Shown: positions 8,669 through 17,431 of the stretch, piece after piece
Layout: every line of letters begins with the position of its first letter
Numbering within the stretch: position 1 is the first letter of the stretch
DNA from: Dokdonia pacifica
Lineage (GTDB): Bacteria > Bacteroidota > Bacteroidia > Flavobacteriales > Flavobacteriaceae
DNA length: 64,000 nucleotides
Direction of reading: 5' to 3'
NCBI RefSeq assembly: GCF_900188275.1
Contig: NZ_FZNY01000009.1
Coordinates: 62,001-126,000, forward strand
Translations under genes and position numbers: made by a program
Notes under the pieces: model-generated
What the model saw: the letters and a program-made list of their open reading frames with translations, nothing else
The model's database searches: none
Told to the model about the DNA's origin: nothing

Positions 8669-8923
8669 TTGAATACACTATTTAAAGCACTCAATGATGA
8701 GACACGACGAGAGATTCTCAATCTTTTAAAAGAGAAGGATCTTACTGCTGGAGAAATCGCAGCGGCATTTGATATTTCAAAACCCAGTATCTCACATCAT
8801 CTTGATTTATTAAAACAAGCCAATCTTGTAAGCAGTATCAAAAAAGGGCAATATGTGGTGTATAGTCTCAACACGACCATATTAGAAGAGGTCATGCAAT
8901 GGATTATGCATTTAAAAAATTAA
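8669..8923 (+). CDS. ArsR-family (SdpR-like) transcriptional repressor
   Basis: The 84-residue protein is a minimal winged helix-turn-helix: LFKALNDETRREILNLL (helix 1-2), AGEIAAAFDISKPSISHHLDLLKQA (recognition helix), then the wing KKGQYVVYSL. No metal-binding CVC motif of ArsR/SmtB sensors is present. The start is TTG; the first ATG would cut into the fold. It lies 19 bases before an SdpI-like gene. In Bacillus subtilis the sdpR-sdpI operon encodes an autorepressor and the immunity membrane protein that sequesters it, and the same pairing is inferred here. No toxin gene of SdpC type is visible nearby. Confidence 0.85.
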   Translation: MNTLFKALNDETRREILNLLKEKDLTAGEIAAAFDISKPSISHHLDLLKQANLVSSIKKGQYVVYSLNTTILEEVMQWIMHLKN

Positions 8924-8942
8924 CCGATTAATAGCCATTATT

Positions 8943-9605
8943 ATGAATGTACGTAAAGAACTTCCGTTACTCTGTATTGTTGTATTACCATTTTTATATC
9001 TAGCATATATCTATGCAGATTTACCAGCGACAGTTCCAACACATTGGAATGCTGCTGGTGAAATAGATGATTGGGGATCTAAAGAAATACTTTGGATCAT
9101 ACCATTTGCTACTGGATTTTTAGGGTATGTACTATTAAGTATTGTACCTAAAATTGATCCCAAGAAACAGATCAAACTAATGGGTGCTAAATTTTACCAG
9201 CTCAAATTTATTTTTGTATTATTTTTAGCTGCACTAGGATTATACATTCTGTATGCGACCAAACAACAATCAATGTCAAATCCTAATATCTTATTTATAC
9301 TCATAGGGGTCTTTTTTACGGCTTTAGGAAATTATTTACCATCTGTAAAACCTAACTATTTTGTAGGATTACGTACGCCGTGGACATTAGAAAGTGCTAC
9401 AGTGTGGAAAAGAACACATAGACTCGCTGGAAAATTATGGGTACTTGGAGGCATTGTCGTTATCCTAGCTTCGCTCCTACTACCTCAGCCGCAAAATCTA
9501 GTTGTCTTTTTTGTGATTATTGGTATCATCACATTGATTCCACTTGTGTATTCCTATATATGGTATAAACAAGAAAAGACAGAAATTAACTCTAGCACGA
9601 TGTAA
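8943..9605 (+). CDS. SdpI family membrane protein
   Basis: This 220-residue integral membrane protein has about six hydrophobic segments. The N-terminal part carries the DUF1648 motif (LPATVPTHWNAAGEIDDWGSK, residues about 28-48) and the C-terminal part the SdpI signature (KPNYFVGLRTPWTLESATVWKRTHRLAGK, from about residue 138). In B. subtilis SdpI confers immunity to the SDP toxin and signals to SdpR at the membrane. Here it is downstream of and probably co-transcribed with the ArsR-type gene. Whether it acts in toxin immunity or as a general envelope-stress sensor cannot be told from sequence. Confidence 0.85.
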   Translation: MNVRKELPLLCIVVLPFLYLAYIYADLPATVPTHWNAAGEIDDWGSKEILWIIPFATGFLGYVLLSIVPKIDPKKQIKLMGAKFYQLKFIFVLFLAALGLYILYATKQQSMSNPNILFILIGVFFTALGNYLPSVKPNYFVGLRTPWTLESATVWKRTHRLAGKLWVLGGIVVILASLLLPQPQNLVVFFVIIGIITLIPLVYSYIWYKQEKTEINSSTM

Positions 9606-9930
9606 AAACTAGTTTAGGAGAATTCTTTTTCTTCAGTATAACAATACTTTACCGTTGAAAATTTTTGAAGCCTTGGAAAAAATTTAGGTGAAGTATTGTG
9701 GTTTTTCGCTTTAAGCGAAAAAATACCTTAGAAAAAGTGTCTTTTCTTTTGGTTCCGTTTTCTTTGGACAAGCAAAGAAAATGAACAATAGTATTATACG
9801 TAAATAATACTCAATTTTAAGAAAAGTAAATAAAAAAATAAACAGTTCTCTACATAGAGTTCACATTAAATTATTTGAACTACCTGAAACAAGCTTCGAA
9901 GTATGAAACACTTTGGAAACACCAATAAAA
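9606..9930. other. Gene-free spacer with flavobacterial intergenic motifs
   Basis: No coding sequence of credible length is seen. It holds an almost perfect inverted repeat with 10-base arms and a one-base centre at 9702-9722 (arms TTTTTCGCTT and AAGCGAAAAA) and a second pair, TTTTCTTT / AAAGAAAA, around 9760-9781. The motif CAAGCTTCG.AGTAT near 9890-9904 recurs at 14398-14411, in the gap after the HU gene. Confidence 0.6.
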
Positions 9931-9963
9931 AAGGTGCGGAAAATCTTCCGCACCTTTTTTTAT
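9931..9963. terminator. Strong bidirectional terminator
   Basis: AAGGTGCGGAA (9931-9941) pairs perfectly with TTCCGCACCTT (9946-9956) across a 4-base loop, with a T-run on the plus side and an A-run on the other. It serves the minus-strand DUF493 gene and possibly the sdpI transcript. Confidence 0.88.
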
Positions 9964-9980
9964 GATAAAGAGGTTATATA

Positions 9981-10271
9981 CTATAAAGAAATAACACCTT
10001 CAACCTTTCCTACTTCTTTGTATTTGGCAATTACAGCATCAGGATTTTTCATACGTACATTTATAGACACACTTGTATACTTACCCGTACGTGATTCCTT
10101 TTTAGTAATAACAGCACCTATATGATCAAAAATATCTTCTATCTCTTTAATCTTAGCAACACTAGAAGGCACAATAAACTTATATAAATAAGGTGCTGGC
10201 CATAATGAAGTATCACTAAGCTGTTCTTTTAATTTTTTGTAAAAATCTTCTGTATTATTATTTGGTGTCAT
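9981..10271 (-). CDS. DUF493 family protein (YbeD-like)
   Basis: The 96-residue cytoplasmic protein matches DUF493: the central VPSSVAKIKEIEDIF followed by ITKKESRTGKYTSVSINVRMKNPDAVIAKYKEVGKVEGVISL, a ferredoxin-like ACT-type fold in the E. coli relative YbeD. It is thought to be a small regulatory or binding domain; no activity is established. It is a single gene, divergent from the ATPase-recQ-fmt run, and ends at the strong hairpin. Confidence 0.85.
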   Translation of the reverse strand: MTPNNNTEDFYKKLKEQLSDTSLWPAPYLYKFIVPSSVAKIKEIEDIFDHIGAVITKKESRTGKYTSVSINVRMKNPDAVIAKYKEVGKVEGVISL

Positions 10272-10363
10272 ACCGTTTATTTAAGTCGGCAAAGATAAGA
10301 CAAGCATATAAATTTGTGGTTCGTCTTTGTTTACCTAATTTTGTCTAAACTAGTACCATTTTT

Positions 10364-10900
10364 ATGCCAAAAAGCATTTTACTCATAGGAGGCCCATCAA
10401 CTGGGAAAACGACTCTTATAAATCATCTTAAAACACTTGGATATCCATGCCTTGAAGAAATATCAAGACAAGTCACTAAAAAGGCGCAAAGTGAAGGTAT
10501 AGACCAACTTTTCCTTGAGAAACCATTGCTTTTCAGTCAGTTGTTAAAAGATGCTAGAATACAGCAGTTTCAAGAAGTCGCTACCTATGATACTGACTAT
10601 GTGTTTTTAGACAGAGGAATTCCTGACACAGTGGCATATATGGACTATATAGGACAAGATTACACAGAAGAATTCGTTACTGATTGTAAGACCTATCACT
10701 ATGATGTTGTTTTTATACTACCGCTATGGAAAGAAATACATCAAACCGATGGAGAACGTTATGAAAGTTTTGAACAAGCTCAAGAAATACAAGATCATTT
10801 ACTTGCAACCTATCACACCTATGGATATGCACCTATTGAAGTTCCAAAAGGCGATGTTGCATCCAGAGCATCATTTATTATAAATACATTAAAGGGTTGA
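10364..10900 (+). CDS. NadR-like AAA ATPase / kinase domain protein
   Basis: The 178-residue protein has a P-loop LIGGPSTGKTT at residues 6-16 and a later DRGIPDTVAYMDYIG block near residue 84, typical of the AAA_28 group that includes the kinase half of NadR. No nucleotidyltransferase half is present. The family acts on small molecules such as nicotinamide riboside, but the substrate here is not evident. Its TGA stop overlaps the TTG start of recQ, and recQ overlaps fmt, so the three are likely one translationally coupled transcript. Confidence 0.8.
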   Translation: MPKSILLIGGPSTGKTTLINHLKTLGYPCLEEISRQVTKKAQSEGIDQLFLEKPLLFSQLLKDARIQQFQEVATYDTDYVFLDRGIPDTVAYMDYIGQDYTEEFVTDCKTYHYDVVFILPLWKEIHQTDGERYESFEQAQEIQDHLLATYHTYGYAPIEVPKGDVASRASFIINTLKG

Positions 10901-12789
10901 AGCACACCCCAAAAGACATACTAAAAAAATACTGGGGATATGACTCCTTTAGACCTTTACAAGAAGATAGTATACAAAGCATTTTAAATGGTCAAGACAC
11001 CATTGCTTTATTACCTACTGGTGGAGGCAAATCGTTATGCTATCAAATCCCTGCATTATCTACAGAAGGAATTGCCATTGTTGTTTCACCTCTCATTGCC
11101 TTGATGAAAGACCAAGTCCTGAATCTTCAGGAAAAAGGAATCAAAGCCCTAGCCATTACAAGCGGCATCAAATACAGTGATCTAGACATCTTACTAGACA
11201 ATTGTATTTATGGAAACTATAAACTCTTATATGTATCACCCGAGCGATTACAACAAGAACTCGTTATAGAACGCATCAAACAAATGAATGTCTCTCTTAT
11301 TGCGGTAGATGAAGCACATTGTATCTCACAATGGGGACATGATTTTAGACCCGCCTATCGTAAAATTTCCCGCTTACGCGAAATAAAACCCAACGTGCCT
11401 TTCATTGCTCTTACAGCAACAGCAACACCCAAAGTAATTCAAGACATTACCGAAGAGTTGCATTTAGAAAGTCCGCTTCTATGTAAAGGATCGTACCATA
11501 GAGAAAACCTCACCTATACCCTTATTCATAGCACCGATAAAAATTTTCGCCTTGAGCAAACCCTAAAAAACACCACACAAAGTGCTATTGTATATGTACG
11601 TAATAGAAAAGCAACCATAGGTACAGCACAATTTTTAAAAAGTCGCGGGATTACTGCAACCTATTATCATGGTGGCATGTCTCGAGAAGACAGACATACC
11701 CATTATAAAAACTGGCGTGATAATAAAACACAAGTAATGGTTAGTACCAATGCCTTCGGAATGGGTATTGATAAAGCCGATGTAGACACCGTTGTGCATC
11801 TAGAAATTCCGGATAGTTTAGAAAACTATTTTCAGGAAGCAGGACGTGCCGGTAGAAGTGGACAACCAGCGAAAGCTGTCCTTATATATAATGAAAACGA
11901 CACCATACGTCTTAACAATCAGTTTTTACAGATCATTCCTACCGTTACCTTTGTAAAAGAAATCTATAGCCGACTCAATAATTACTTTCAAATCTCTTAT
12001 GGAGAAGGAGAGCTAAGCAACCACCGATTTAATTTCAGTACGTTTTGCCAAACCTACTCTCTACCTACTATGCGAACATATAATGCATTATTGGCATTAG
12101 ATCGTAATAGTATTATAAGCTTATCACAAGAATTTACAAAAAAAGCAACCGTTACCTTTAATGTAACCGATGTGGCACTTACTTATTACTTGATTAAGAA
12201 TCCGCAATGGGAGGAGATTGTAAAAACAATACTCCGCACCTATGGAGGTATTTTTGAACAAGCCACCGTCATTAATCATAGTATCATTGCTACAAAAGCA
12301 ACTACATCTATACATAAAGTACACGATACCTTATTAATGCTTGCCAAAGATGATATCATTACCTATGAGCATCAAAGCTATGATACGGCCATTACCTTTT
12401 TAGTTCCCAGAGAAGACGATCGCACCATTCATGTAATTGCATCTCACATAAAAACACAAGCCAATTATAAGAAGCAACAAATAGAAACGATCAAAAACTA
12501 TGTGGCCAATACTACTACCTGTAGAAATGTGCAACTCCTCGCCTATTTTGGAGAACAACACACAACACCCTGCGGTACCTGTGATGTATGTGTTTCTCAA
12601 CAGACACCACCAAAACAAAGCGGTACGATTACTGAAGCTATTTTAAATGCGCTTTCGCGAAAAGAGCAAAGCTCCCGTGACCTTTGTGAGTTACCTTTTA
12701 CAGAAACCGAAATTATTACCACATTACAATTGCTTTTAGATCAAAAAAAGATTACACTTACCCCAATAAATACATATAAGATATTATGA
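10897..12789 (+). CDS. recQ: ATP-dependent DNA helicase RecQ
   Basis: The 630-residue superfamily 2 helicase unwinds DNA 3' to 5' in recombination and fork repair. Landmarks: FRPLQ (Q motif, residue 18 on), LPTGGGKS (Walker A, 39-46), VDEAHCISQWGHDFRP (motif II, near 138), TATATP, STNAFGMGIDKADV, HLEIPDSLENYFQEAGRAGR, and the zinc-binding cysteines near the end of the RQC region (CGTCDVC). A typical HRDC domain is not obvious. The start is TTG overlapping the stop of the ATPase gene; no ATG fits, because the Q motif begins within 20 residues. A degenerate copy of the dispersed palindrome (12653-12662) is read as ALSRK near the C-terminus. Confidence 0.93.
   Translation: MKHTPKDILKKYWGYDSFRPLQEDSIQSILNGQDTIALLPTGGGKSLCYQIPALSTEGIAIVVSPLIALMKDQVLNLQEKGIKALAITSGIKYSDLDILLDNCIYGNYKLLYVSPERLQQELVIERIKQMNVSLIAVDEAHCISQWGHDFRPAYRKISRLREIKPNVPFIALTATATPKVIQDITEELHLESPLLCKGSYHRENLTYTLIHSTDKNFRLEQTLKNTTQSAIVYVRNRKATIGTAQFLKSRGITATYYHGGMSREDRHTHYKNWRDNKTQVMVSTNAFGMGIDKADVDTVVHLEIPDSLENYFQEAGRAGRSGQPAKAVLIYNENDTIRLNNQFLQIIPTVTFVKEIYSRLNNYFQISYGEGELSNHRFNFSTFCQTYSLPTMRTYNALLALDRNSIISLSQEFTKKATVTFNVTDVALTYYLIKNPQWEEIVKTILRTYGGIFEQATVINHSIIATKATTSIHKVHDTLLMLAKDDIITYEHQSYDTAITFLVPREDDRTIHVIASHIKTQANYKKQQIETIKNYVANTTTCRNVQLLAYFGEQHTTPCGTCDVCVSQQTPPKQSGTITEAILNALSRKEQSSRDLCELPFTETEIITTLQLLLDQKKITLTPINTYKIL
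12653..12662. repeat. Degenerate dispersed palindrome inside recQ
   Basis: TTTCGCGAAA is perfectly symmetric and the left flank is intact, but the right arm reads AAAAG. It is read in the frame LSRK. Confidence 0.6.
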
Positions 12790-13754
12790 GAGACATACGC
12801 ATCGTTTTTATGGGCACACCAGACTTTGCCGTTACTATATTAGAAACCTTAGTTACCAAAGGCTATACAATAGCAGGTGTGATTACCGCACCAGATAGAC
12901 CTGCAGGAAGAGGACAGAAATTACGAAAGAGTGCTGTAAAAGTATATGCCGAGTCACAAGACCTTCCTATACTTCAACCTACCAATCTTAAAAACGAAGA
13001 CTTTCACGCAGCATTAAAAGCGCTAAATGCAAATCTTCAAATTGTCGTAGCCTTTCGTATGCTTCCCGCGGTGGTTTGGAAAATGCCTGCATACGGCACC
13101 TTTAATTTACACGCCTCTCTTCTTCCGCAATATCGAGGAGCTGCTCCTATTAACTGGGCCATTATAAATGGAGAAACAGAAACTGGGGTTACTACCTTCT
13201 TTATAGATGAAAAAATAGATACTGGTGCCATTATATTCCAAGAGCGTCTTGCTATAGGTGAAAATGAAAATGCAGGAAGTCTCCATGACCGTTTAATGCA
13301 TCTGGGAGCAGATCTTGTTACAAAGACGGTAGATGCGATTGCAGAAAATAATGTCACAACACAAATACAACCCCAATCGGGCGATTTAAAAACAGCCTAT
13401 AAACTCTATCCTGAAAACACAAAAATAAATTGGGACGCTCCTACCCAAACTATCCATAATCATATACGAGGTTTGAGTCCATATCCAGCAGCTTGGTGTT
13501 ATCTTATGAATAATGATAAAGAAGAACGGGTTAAAATTTATAACGCTTTCGCGAAAGCGTATACAGAAACTTCAGAAGAAAAGGAAGCAAAAAATACAAT
13601 AGGAACCATTCAAGTAGAAAACGGAAACCTAAAAGTCACCACCTTAAATGGATACCTTTTTATTACAGAAATACAACTTCCAGGCAAGCGAAAAATGGAT
13701 ATAAAGTCACTTTTAAACGGCTATAATTTTAACAAAAATGCCAAAATGCGCTAA
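12786..13754 (+). CDS. fmt: Methionyl-tRNA formyltransferase
   Basis: The enzyme formylates the initiator Met-tRNA using 10-formyltetrahydrofolate. The 322-residue product has FMGTPDFAV at residues 8-16, APDRPAGRGQKL near 37, the catalytic block NLHASLLPQYRGAAPINWAI near 105 (conserved Asn and His), and FIDEKIDTG with the catalytic Asp. The C-terminal OB-like domain starts near residue 210. ATG overlaps the recQ stop by four bases. In the C-terminal domain a perfect palindrome copy (13543-13560) is read as NAFAKAY, in a loop region that varies in the family, so it may be a real insertion. Confidence 0.95.
   Translation: MRDIRIVFMGTPDFAVTILETLVTKGYTIAGVITAPDRPAGRGQKLRKSAVKVYAESQDLPILQPTNLKNEDFHAALKALNANLQIVVAFRMLPAVVWKMPAYGTFNLHASLLPQYRGAAPINWAIINGETETGVTTFFIDEKIDTGAIIFQERLAIGENENAGSLHDRLMHLGADLVTKTVDAIAENNVTTQIQPQSGDLKTAYKLYPENTKINWDAPTQTIHNHIRGLSPYPAAWCYLMNNDKEERVKIYNAFAKAYTETSEEKEAKNTIGTIQVENGNLKVTTLNGYLFITEIQLPGKRKMDIKSLLNGYNFNKNAKMR
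13543..13560. repeat. Dispersed palindrome inside fmt
   Basis: ACGCTTTCGCGAAAGCGT, 18 bases, perfectly symmetric, read as AFAKA. Confidence 0.9.
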
Positions 13755-13856
13755 ACCCGCACTGTCATTGGGCTTACAGAAATAGCCAAAAAAGGCCTTC
13801 TTTATTAACAATCGCCTTGATTTATTAACAAAATCGCCGATTTCCCTTGCTATTAC

Positions 13857-13886
13857 TTGCATGAGTGAATTTTACGTATAAATTTG
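13857..13886 (+). promoter_or_regulatory. Bacteroidota-type promoter of the HU gene
   Basis: TTG at 13857-13859, a 19-base spacer, then TAAATTTG at 13879-13886, an exact fit to the Bacteroidota TTG/TAnnTTTG consensus. The start codon lies 53 bases downstream. Upstream, at about 13800-13838, a direct repeat of the TTTATTAACAA...TCGCC type may bind a regulator. Confidence 0.75.
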
Positions 13887-13939
13887 TTGTAGAATTAAAC
13901 ACACAGTTTAACTAACAATAATTAATTAAATTTTACATT

Positions 13940-14212
13940 ATGAACAAATCAGAATTAATTGATGGAATGGCGGAGCACGCAGGAATTACTAAAGCAGCTG
14001 CAAAAAAAGCATTAGAGTCTTTCTTAGGAAACGTAGAAGGAACACTTAAACAAGGAGGACGTGTTTCTCTAGTTGGATTTGGATCTTGGTCTGTATCTCA
14101 GCGTAATGCTCGTGAAGGAAGAAATCCACAAACTGGAAAAACAATCCAAATCGCTGCTAAAAATGTAGTAAAATTCAAAGCTGGTTCTGAGTTAGGAAAC
14201 GCAGTAAACTAA
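13940..14212 (+). CDS. HU family DNA-binding protein
   Basis: The 90-residue histone-like protein binds and bends DNA as a dimer. The helical N-terminus (MNKSELIDGMAEHAGITKAAAKKALESFL) is followed by VSLVGFGSWSVSQRNAREGRNPQTGKTIQIAAKNVVKFKAGSEL, containing the HU signature GFG.f....R..R.grNP.tg. The length is exactly that of bacterial HU. It has its own strong promoter and a strong terminator, fitting an abundant monocistronic message. Confidence 0.96.
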   Translation: MNKSELIDGMAEHAGITKAAAKKALESFLGNVEGTLKQGGRVSLVGFGSWSVSQRNAREGRNPQTGKTIQIAAKNVVKFKAGSELGNAVN

Positions 14213-14263
14213 TCAGACTTTGATATAACATATACATGAGATACATATCTCATTATATTAAAG

Positions 14264-14293
14264 AAAGCTCAGCAGTAATGCTGGGCTTTTTTT
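14264..14293 (+). terminator. Terminator after the HU gene
   Basis: AAAGCTCAGCA (14264-14274) pairs with TGCTGGGCTTT (14279-14289), with one G-T pair and a GTAA loop, followed by a T-run. Confidence 0.88.
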
Positions 14294-14448
14294 ATAAGAA
14301 CGCATCAAAAGATTTCTACAATTCAGTTACATTTGTGGTAAACTACCTCGGGAAAGCCCACGAGACATTTATATGAAACCGAATTTCAATTTCGAGACAA
14401 GCTTCGGAGTATTAAACCCATTGGCGGTGCTAATAAAGTTATAGATTC

Positions 14449-15645
14449 ATGAACCCATCGGCTTTAGGTTGGATAAAAAAACACTTACCATACTTCTTAC
14501 AGTTTATGGACAACCATCCTATGGACGAAGAAGAAATGTATGCACAGCTTCGAGTAAACGGGTTTATCTATGGTACCTCTATCAAAACACTATGCGATGA
14601 AGAGAGTGAGCAATTAAAATGGACCGAAGAAGAAAAGACAAAAGTCAATCTATTTGATGCACTTGCTTTCACCTATTTTGATTGTATAGAAAATGCTACC
14701 ACTACAGATTGTATAAAAAGTATGATCTCTTTTTACAGTCATTTGAATAAAAACCAAGGCGGTCCTCCTATCAAATTAGGAAGCTCTACAGAGGCTAATT
14801 ATAGGATTCTTGAAAAGATCATTACAGAACGTATTCAAACCAACGAACCACTCTTTAAAAAGAATTTTAGCCATATTATTACCAATGCGCTATTATTCTT
14901 AGATGTATTAAGTTTTGATCATTATCTTATTTCTGGTGAAGATCCTTTACCCTATGCCGTATGCTTAGAAAAAAACCTCACACAAATTGTCTGGTTAGCC
15001 CTAAAACAAAAAGAAAATAAAGATCATTATAACGAACTTCTTATCAAGTTATTTGAGAGTTCTATTCGTTATAATACCACGATAAAAAGTGACAATCTTA
15101 CGCTAGAGGATATACAAAGCAATGTGGTATCTCAACCGCTAGAGCAACTATACTTACTCGACTTATGTGCGTTATCCTTATTTGATGATGAGCAAATAGA
15201 TGATCATGAGGAGATTTTTATGAATGAAGTTTCTCAAATATTGCATATTTCACCTACAGAAAAAGAAGCATCGCTTGTTGCGGTTGCTCATTTTATTTCA
15301 GAACACAAAGAAGATATCGCCTACCTCAATTATAGCAATCCTGTCAAACATTTCTATAACCAAACCACACGAACAGTTTCTACCTTAATACTACGTAATA
15401 AGAAACGTCTAGTAAAAGAAATTACACAAAGTAAGGACTTAGTCATCTTATTAGGAAACTCTACCGTACGCGACCTCTCTGACGATGAAAAGAAAGTCGT
15501 TAAGAACCAGTTGTTGGATATTTGTAAATCCATTCCTTCTCTTGCTATATTCTTATTACCTGGAGGCACAATCCTACTTCCTATTCTTATGAAGTTTATT
15601 CCTACCCTATTGCCAAGTGCTTTTAATGAAAATCAAGTAGACTAA
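14449..15645 (+). CDS. LETM1-related protein
   Basis: The 398-residue protein has a mainly helical N-terminal two thirds with a TerB-like acidic helical segment (LLDLCALSLFDDEQIDDHEEIFMNEV near 245-270). The C-terminal 80 residues resemble the ribosome-binding core of mitochondrial LETM1: RLVKEITQSKDLVILL, LSDDEKKVVKNQLLDICKSIPSLAIFLLPGGTILLPILMKFIPTLLPSAF. Related proteins in Flavobacteriia are annotated as LETM1-related biofilm-associated proteins. No signal peptide is present; the C-terminal hydrophobic stretch could associate with the membrane. It is monocistronic as far as seen. Role uncertain: ion transport, ribosome docking or biofilm formation are all possible. Confidence 0.75.
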   Translation: MNPSALGWIKKHLPYFLQFMDNHPMDEEEMYAQLRVNGFIYGTSIKTLCDEESEQLKWTEEEKTKVNLFDALAFTYFDCIENATTTDCIKSMISFYSHLNKNQGGPPIKLGSSTEANYRILEKIITERIQTNEPLFKKNFSHIITNALLFLDVLSFDHYLISGEDPLPYAVCLEKNLTQIVWLALKQKENKDHYNELLIKLFESSIRYNTTIKSDNLTLEDIQSNVVSQPLEQLYLLDLCALSLFDDEQIDDHEEIFMNEVSQILHISPTEKEASLVAVAHFISEHKEDIAYLNYSNPVKHFYNQTTRTVSTLILRNKKRLVKEITQSKDLVILLGNSTVRDLSDDEKKVVKNQLLDICKSIPSLAIFLLPGGTILLPILMKFIPTLLPSAFNENQVD

Positions 15646-15750
15646 CTTGCTATTGATTGCAGATAACTGGTTACAAATAAATCACTGACTATCAATTATA
15701 TTGCTATATTTGGTATTGGACATATATTAGTGATTCATCACTAGTAATAG

Positions 15751-15813
15751 ACTACTCACAAGAATCCTCGCAAATTCTTTATTCCGTTTCTATTTGCTAA
15801 ATTAGGTACTTAA
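15751..15813 (+). repeat. Cassette-associated intergenic repeat, copy 1
   Basis: About 63 bases from CTACTCAC to TACTTAA match 17044-17105 at most positions (shared core TTTCTATTTGCTAAATT). It precedes a lipoprotein gene and is followed by CACGTTGTG, as in copy 2. Confidence 0.7.
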
Positions 15814-15861
15814 GCATATAAAAACACGTTGTGCACATACATAAAACCGTTGGTATTAATT

Positions 15862-16407
15862 ATGAAAAAAGTAATCTACATTTTAATTTCTTTTATATTC
15901 TTCAATTTTTCATGCAATAACACTACTCAGCAATCAGAAGAAAAAACAGATGATATTATTGAAGCAGAAACGATATTATCAAAAGAATTCAAACATAGGC
16001 TAAGTATTTCACCATATGATATCAATCTGAGAAAAGCTGAAAATAATTGGATATCTGACAAAGTACTTGAGAAAAAAGATAAAGACGGTTATTATAATCT
16101 GTTAAAAAAGGTAATAGAAAACGGATTTAGCGATGAACTAGTTTCTGGGATTTACAAAGCCGAATCGAATAATTTAAAACTACGTGAATTCAGACTCATT
16201 TTTGAAGAAAATAAAACAATGTTGGACTCTTTACCTAAAGATTCTAGTCTATTTAATATCAATCAGTTAATACAAGAACTTATTTCAAGTAGAAATGTAA
16301 CAGCAGTAGATATATCAAAAAGTCTATTAAATGGAATTCAGCCAAATGATTTAGATAAAGAGTTTTACCAAAACATCATTATCATCTTTTATAGCTCGAT
16401 TATTTAA
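15862..16407 (+). CDS. Lipoprotein of unknown function
   Basis: Starting at ATG 15862 (MKKVIYILISFIFF) the protein has 181 residues and a lipobox-like NFSC, so it should be lipid-anchored after signal peptidase II cleavage. An upstream GTG/ATG frame would bury the signal peptide. The mature part is charged and helical and has no recognised domain. It follows copy 1 of the intergenic repeat, the same arrangement as the gene at 17154, so the two may be cassettes. Confidence 0.6.
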   Translation: MKKVIYILISFIFFNFSCNNTTQQSEEKTDDIIEAETILSKEFKHRLSISPYDINLRKAENNWISDKVLEKKDKDGYYNLLKKVIENGFSDELVSGIYKAESNNLKLREFRLIFEENKTMLDSLPKDSSLFNINQLIQELISSRNVTAVDISKSLLNGIQPNDLDKEFYQNIIIIFYSSII

Positions 16408-16537
16408 AACGAATCTGAAAAAATAAAAACGAATGCCTACAATAGCTATATGTAATTACTTGTTATCACATACTTATAAAATGAAGCACTAACCTACATA
16501 ACTACTCATAGTCGAAACTAGTAACATTAATTTAAAA

Positions 16538-16951
16538 ATGAAGAACGCAATAATATATTTCATATTGATTTTCACACTTTTTAGCTGTAAACAAAAAGAA
16601 GTTGACGGAATCGAAATCGGACAGACTCTCTATGCAAACCAATCGCTTGAACAGAATAGAAAACTAACCGAATTAATATCACAAATTCTAAATAAAGACT
16701 CAAACGCTTTATCGGAGTTGACTGAATTTTGGTGTGGCGGCGGCGCTGGTTGTTATGATTTGGGATTTGTTACAACGCAATTGGTTTATCGAATTGGAGA
16801 AAATGATTTTATTAAAATGGCGGAAAAATTGACGGAAAAGCAAAAAATTTTATTAAGTGGCTTATTATCTGTCGGATTTGAATATGGATACTATACTGAA
16901 AAAAATATTGTTACGGAATTCCCGAAACTGAATAAATTATTGACGGAATAA
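16538..16951 (+). CDS. Small lipoprotein of unknown function
   Basis: A 137-residue protein with a short signal peptide and lipobox LFSC at residues 14-17. The mature part contains WCGGGAGCYDLGF near residue 65, where two cysteines flank a Gly-rich turn, and a helical C-terminus. No family was recognised. It is followed after about 50 bases by copy 2 of the intergenic repeat. Confidence 0.6.
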   Translation: MKNAIIYFILIFTLFSCKQKEVDGIEIGQTLYANQSLEQNRKLTELISQILNKDSNALSELTEFWCGGGAGCYDLGFVTTQLVYRIGENDFIKMAEKLTEKQKILLSGLLSVGFEYGYYTEKNIVTEFPKLNKLLTE

Positions 16952-17002
16952 GAAACTAACATCAATACTGTATAAAATCATTAAACCATATGGAACATAA
17001 TA

Positions 17003-17140
17003 ACGTTGCCTAACTACGTATTCAATTAATTGTTCATACTCGCCTACTCACAAAAATCCTTGCAAATTCTCTATTCGGTTTCTATTTGCTAAATTGAGTA
17101 CTTAAACACACAACAAAGTATATACAAATACGTTGTGTTT
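17003..17140 (+). repeat. Cassette-associated intergenic repeat, copy 2, with attC-like ends
   Basis: It begins ACGTTGCCTAAC and ends ACGTTGTGT. GCCTAAC (17008-17014) fits the attC outer box RYYYAAC. Just inside the ends, ACGTATT (17016-17022) and AATACGT (17128-17134) are inverted. The inner 17044-17105 matches copies at 15751 and 22001. The right box GTTGTGT departs from GTTRRRY, so attC identity is only suggested. Confidence 0.5.
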
Positions 17141-17153
17141 CACTAATTTGACA

Positions 17154-17423
17154 ATGACAAAAAAATTAAATTCAAATATCCTTCAAGAAATTTTAAACCA
17201 CCTTATAGATGATGGTTATAAGATTACTTTCGAAGGACAAGCTTGGTCAAACACAAGAGCTTCTTGGATTTACTTCAATACTCGTTTAAACACAGATAGT
17301 TTAATAAATAGATTTGATCCTAAAAAAGAATTGATACTACATCAAAATGACGACCCAAGGTCAGGAAAAGAAAAAGGGCTAATTGATAAATCTACAGAGG
17401 AAGGTATAATGGGTGAATTTTAA
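17154..17423 (+). CDS. Small hypothetical protein
   Basis: The ATG at 17154 gives 89 residues (MTKKLNSNILQEILNHL). An earlier ATG at 17133 lies inside the intergenic repeat and is less likely. The protein is soluble, with an N-terminal helix and a Trp/Arg-rich centre (GQAWSNTRASWIYFNTRL). No family was recognised. It is 8 bases upstream of the next gene and probably co-translated with it, a size and spacing seen in toxin-antitoxin-like or effector-immunity pairs, though there is no further evidence for such a role. Confidence 0.55.
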   Translation: MTKKLNSNILQEILNHLIDDGYKITFEGQAWSNTRASWIYFNTRLNTDSLINRFDPKKELILHQNDDPRSGKEKGLIDKSTEEGIMGEF

Positions 17424-17431
17424 AGTCATTT

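Noticed and set aside
9913-10125. Plus-strand open frame across the terminator
   Set aside because: It runs through the strong hairpin at 9931-9963 and is antisense to the DUF493 gene.
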